This document shows, one piece after another, positions 5,053 through 6,154 of a stretch of 6,154 nucleotides of DNA. Position 1 is the stretch's first letter, and each line of letters starts with the position of its first letter. Position numbers and translations under genes: made by a program. The notes below the pieces were generated by a model. The model had not been told where the DNA came from. It did not search any database and saw only the letters and a program-made list of their open reading frames with translations. Source of the stretch: an uncultured Clostridia bacterium (GTDB taxonomy: Bacteria; Bacillota; Clostridia; Christensenellales; Aristaeellaceae); assembly GCA_946626395.1 (NCBI GenBank), contig CAMOUF010000196.1, positions 1-6,154 of the forward strand, read 5' to 3'.

Positions 5053-6154
5053 ATGTCCCAGAAAAAAGGCATGAAAAAAAGCACCTATCTGATTCTCTGG
5101 TCAGTGATCTTCGCGCTGGTGCTTGGCGCGATGGGCATTGCCAACTATGAGGCCCTGAAATGGGATTCCGCCCTGACGCTGTACTTTGGCGAGGTGGGCG
5201 GCCAGCAGACCGCCGAAGGTCAGGAGGGCGACAGCATTTACTTCCCCAGCGATTTCAAATCTGCCGAGGAGCGCCTGGCCCACTCCACCGACATCTCCGC
5301 CCGCATCACCGGCGAAGGCGCGGTGCTGCTGAAGAACAACGGCGCGCTGCCCATGGCGGCGGGCAAAGTGAGCCTGTTCGGCATCGACAACAAGACCAAT
5401 GGCTTAAAGGAAGTGCTGGAAAGCAAGGGCTTCACCGTGAACCCCGTCCTTGCCGACTTCTATGCCAAATCCACCCATGAAAGCGGCGTGAAGGGCCTGG
5501 CCGCCGGCAACGGCAGCGAGACCGGCGGCTGGGTGATCGACGAAGCGCCCCAGAGCGAATACACCGACGCGGTGAAGGCCAGCTACGCCGACTACGCCGA
5601 CGCGGCCGTCGTGGTTCTCATGCGCACCGGCGCCGAGGGCAATGACCTGCCCTACGACATGAGCCGCTACGGCGGCAGTGCGGACGAGCACTACCTGGAG
5701 CTGAACACCGCCGAGAAGGAGCTGCTCACTGAGGTCGGCCGCAGCTTCGACAAGGTGATCGTGCTGGTCTCCTCGGCCAACGCGATGCAGATGGACTTTG
5801 TGGAGCAGGAGGCCTACGGCATCGACGCGGTGCTGTGGTACGCCCGCTGCCCCTACGCGCCGATCGTGAACATCCTCACCGGCGACGTGAACCCCTCCGG
5901 CCGCCTGCCGGACACCTACGTGTACGACAACCTGTCCTCCGCCGCGATGCAGAACTTCGGCGACTGCCGCTTCGTGAACGCGGACGGCTCCCTGACCGGC
6001 TACAGTTACGTCAACTATGCCGAGGGCATCTATGTCGGCTACAAGTATTACGAGACCCGCTATGAGGACAAGGTGATGGGCAGCGGCAACGCGGGCGATT
6101 ACGACTGGGCCGCCACGGTCGCCTATCCCTTCGGCTACGGCCTCAGCTACACCA
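5053..6154 (+). CDS. Membrane-anchored GH3 family glycosidase with swapped domain order (beta-glucosidase-like), 3' end outside the window
   Basis: The frame is open for 367 codons to the right edge. The ATG at 5053 follows GAGAGGAG (5038-5045) by seven bases and the previous stop by 15, so it is translated in one operon with the GH106-like gene. Residues 1-9 are basic and about 11-31 form one hydrophobic helix without a clear cleavage site, so this looks like a signal anchor. Residues about 78-367 are the GH3 'C-terminal' alpha/beta sandwich: GEGAVLLKNNGALPM (87-101), KVSLFG (105-110), AAVVVLMRTGAEGNDLP (about 180-196), SGRLPDTYVYD, then YAEGIYVGYKYYETRY and YPFGYGLSYT at the edge. A fibronectin-III-like part and the TIM barrel with the Asp nucleophile should follow outside the window, the order known from Butyrivibrio and Ruminococcus beta-glucosidases. 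Likely role: removing terminal beta-linked sugars at the cell surface. Substrate (glucose, xylose or other) cannot be told. Codon use changes sharply near 5560. Confidence 0.85.
   Translation, partial: MSQKKGMKKSTYLILWSVIFALVLGAMGIANYEALKWDSALTLYFGEVGGQQTAEGQEGDSIYFPSDFKSAEERLAHSTDISARITGEGAVLLKNNGALPMAAGKVSLFGIDNKTNGLKEVLESKGFTVNPVLADFYAKSTHESGVKGLAAGNGSETGGWVIDEAPQSEYTDAVKASYADYADAAVVVLMRTGAEGNDLPYDMSRYGGSADEHYLELNTAEKELLTEVGRSFDKVIVLVSSANAMQMDFVEQEAYGIDAVLWYARCPYAPIVNILTGDVNPSGRLPDTYVYDNLSSAAMQNFGDCRFVNADGSLTGYSYVNYAEGIYVGYKYYETRYEDKVMGSGNAGDYDWAATVAYPFGYGLSYT

Noticed and set aside
5071..5073. Second in-frame ATG as the start of the GH3 gene
   Set aside because: The ATG at 5053 has the properly spaced GAGAGGAG site; the later one has none. 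Either choice keeps the membrane helix.
5835..6065. Arg-rich plus-strand frame and other short frames inside the GH3 gene
   Set aside because: These are out-of-phase readings of GC-rich codons; the GH3 motifs lie in the frame beginning at 5053.

Overview
The window looks like a chromosomal piece of a GC-rich, carbohydrate-degrading gut or rumen member of the Bacillota (Clostridia-like). The evidence is strong GGAGG-type ribosome binding sites, Gram-positive signal peptides with no outer-membrane (SusC/SusD) partners, a GHKL-type sensor kinase of the kind common in Clostridia, and a membrane-anchored GH3 enzyme with swapped domain order as in Butyrivibrio and Ruminococcus. The exact taxon cannot be told from the sequence.

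Layout. Positions 1-864 (minus strand) hold the start of a GHKL sensor histidine kinase: a polytopic membrane domain (864-109), then an in-frame TGA, then the phosphoacceptor region in the same frame (108-1), which runs off the left edge. Positions 865-1289 are a divergent intergenic region. It contains an 8-bp inverted repeat (903-936), a heptad-phased repeat array whose halves are inverted to each other (944-1095), a pair of 21-bp-phased direct repeats (1166-1195) and a good sigma-A-type promoter (1206-1234).

Three plus-strand genes follow. A 205-aa secreted protein of unknown function (1290-1907) ends in an intrinsic terminator (1934-1974). This terminator directly abuts the ribosome binding site of a 1015-aa secreted GH106-like glycoside hydrolase (1990-5037). 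Fifteen bases later comes a membrane-anchored GH3 enzyme (5053 to beyond 6154), of which only the domain that is normally C-terminal is in view. The last 600 bases of the GH3 gene have distinctly different codon use.

How they may work together (inference): the cluster resembles a small Gram-positive glycan-use locus. The GH106-like enzyme would act outside the cell, perhaps on rhamnose- or other deoxysugar-decorated plant or microbial glycans. The GH3 enzyme would trim oligosaccharides at the cell surface. The 205-aa protein could bind ligand or accompany the enzymes. The divergent kinase belongs to a family that usually signals to LytTR regulators, and the phased direct repeats before the promoter have LytTR-site geometry, but the kinase appears to be broken by a nonsense codon. 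No tRNA, rRNA, CRISPR array or intact mobile element was seen.
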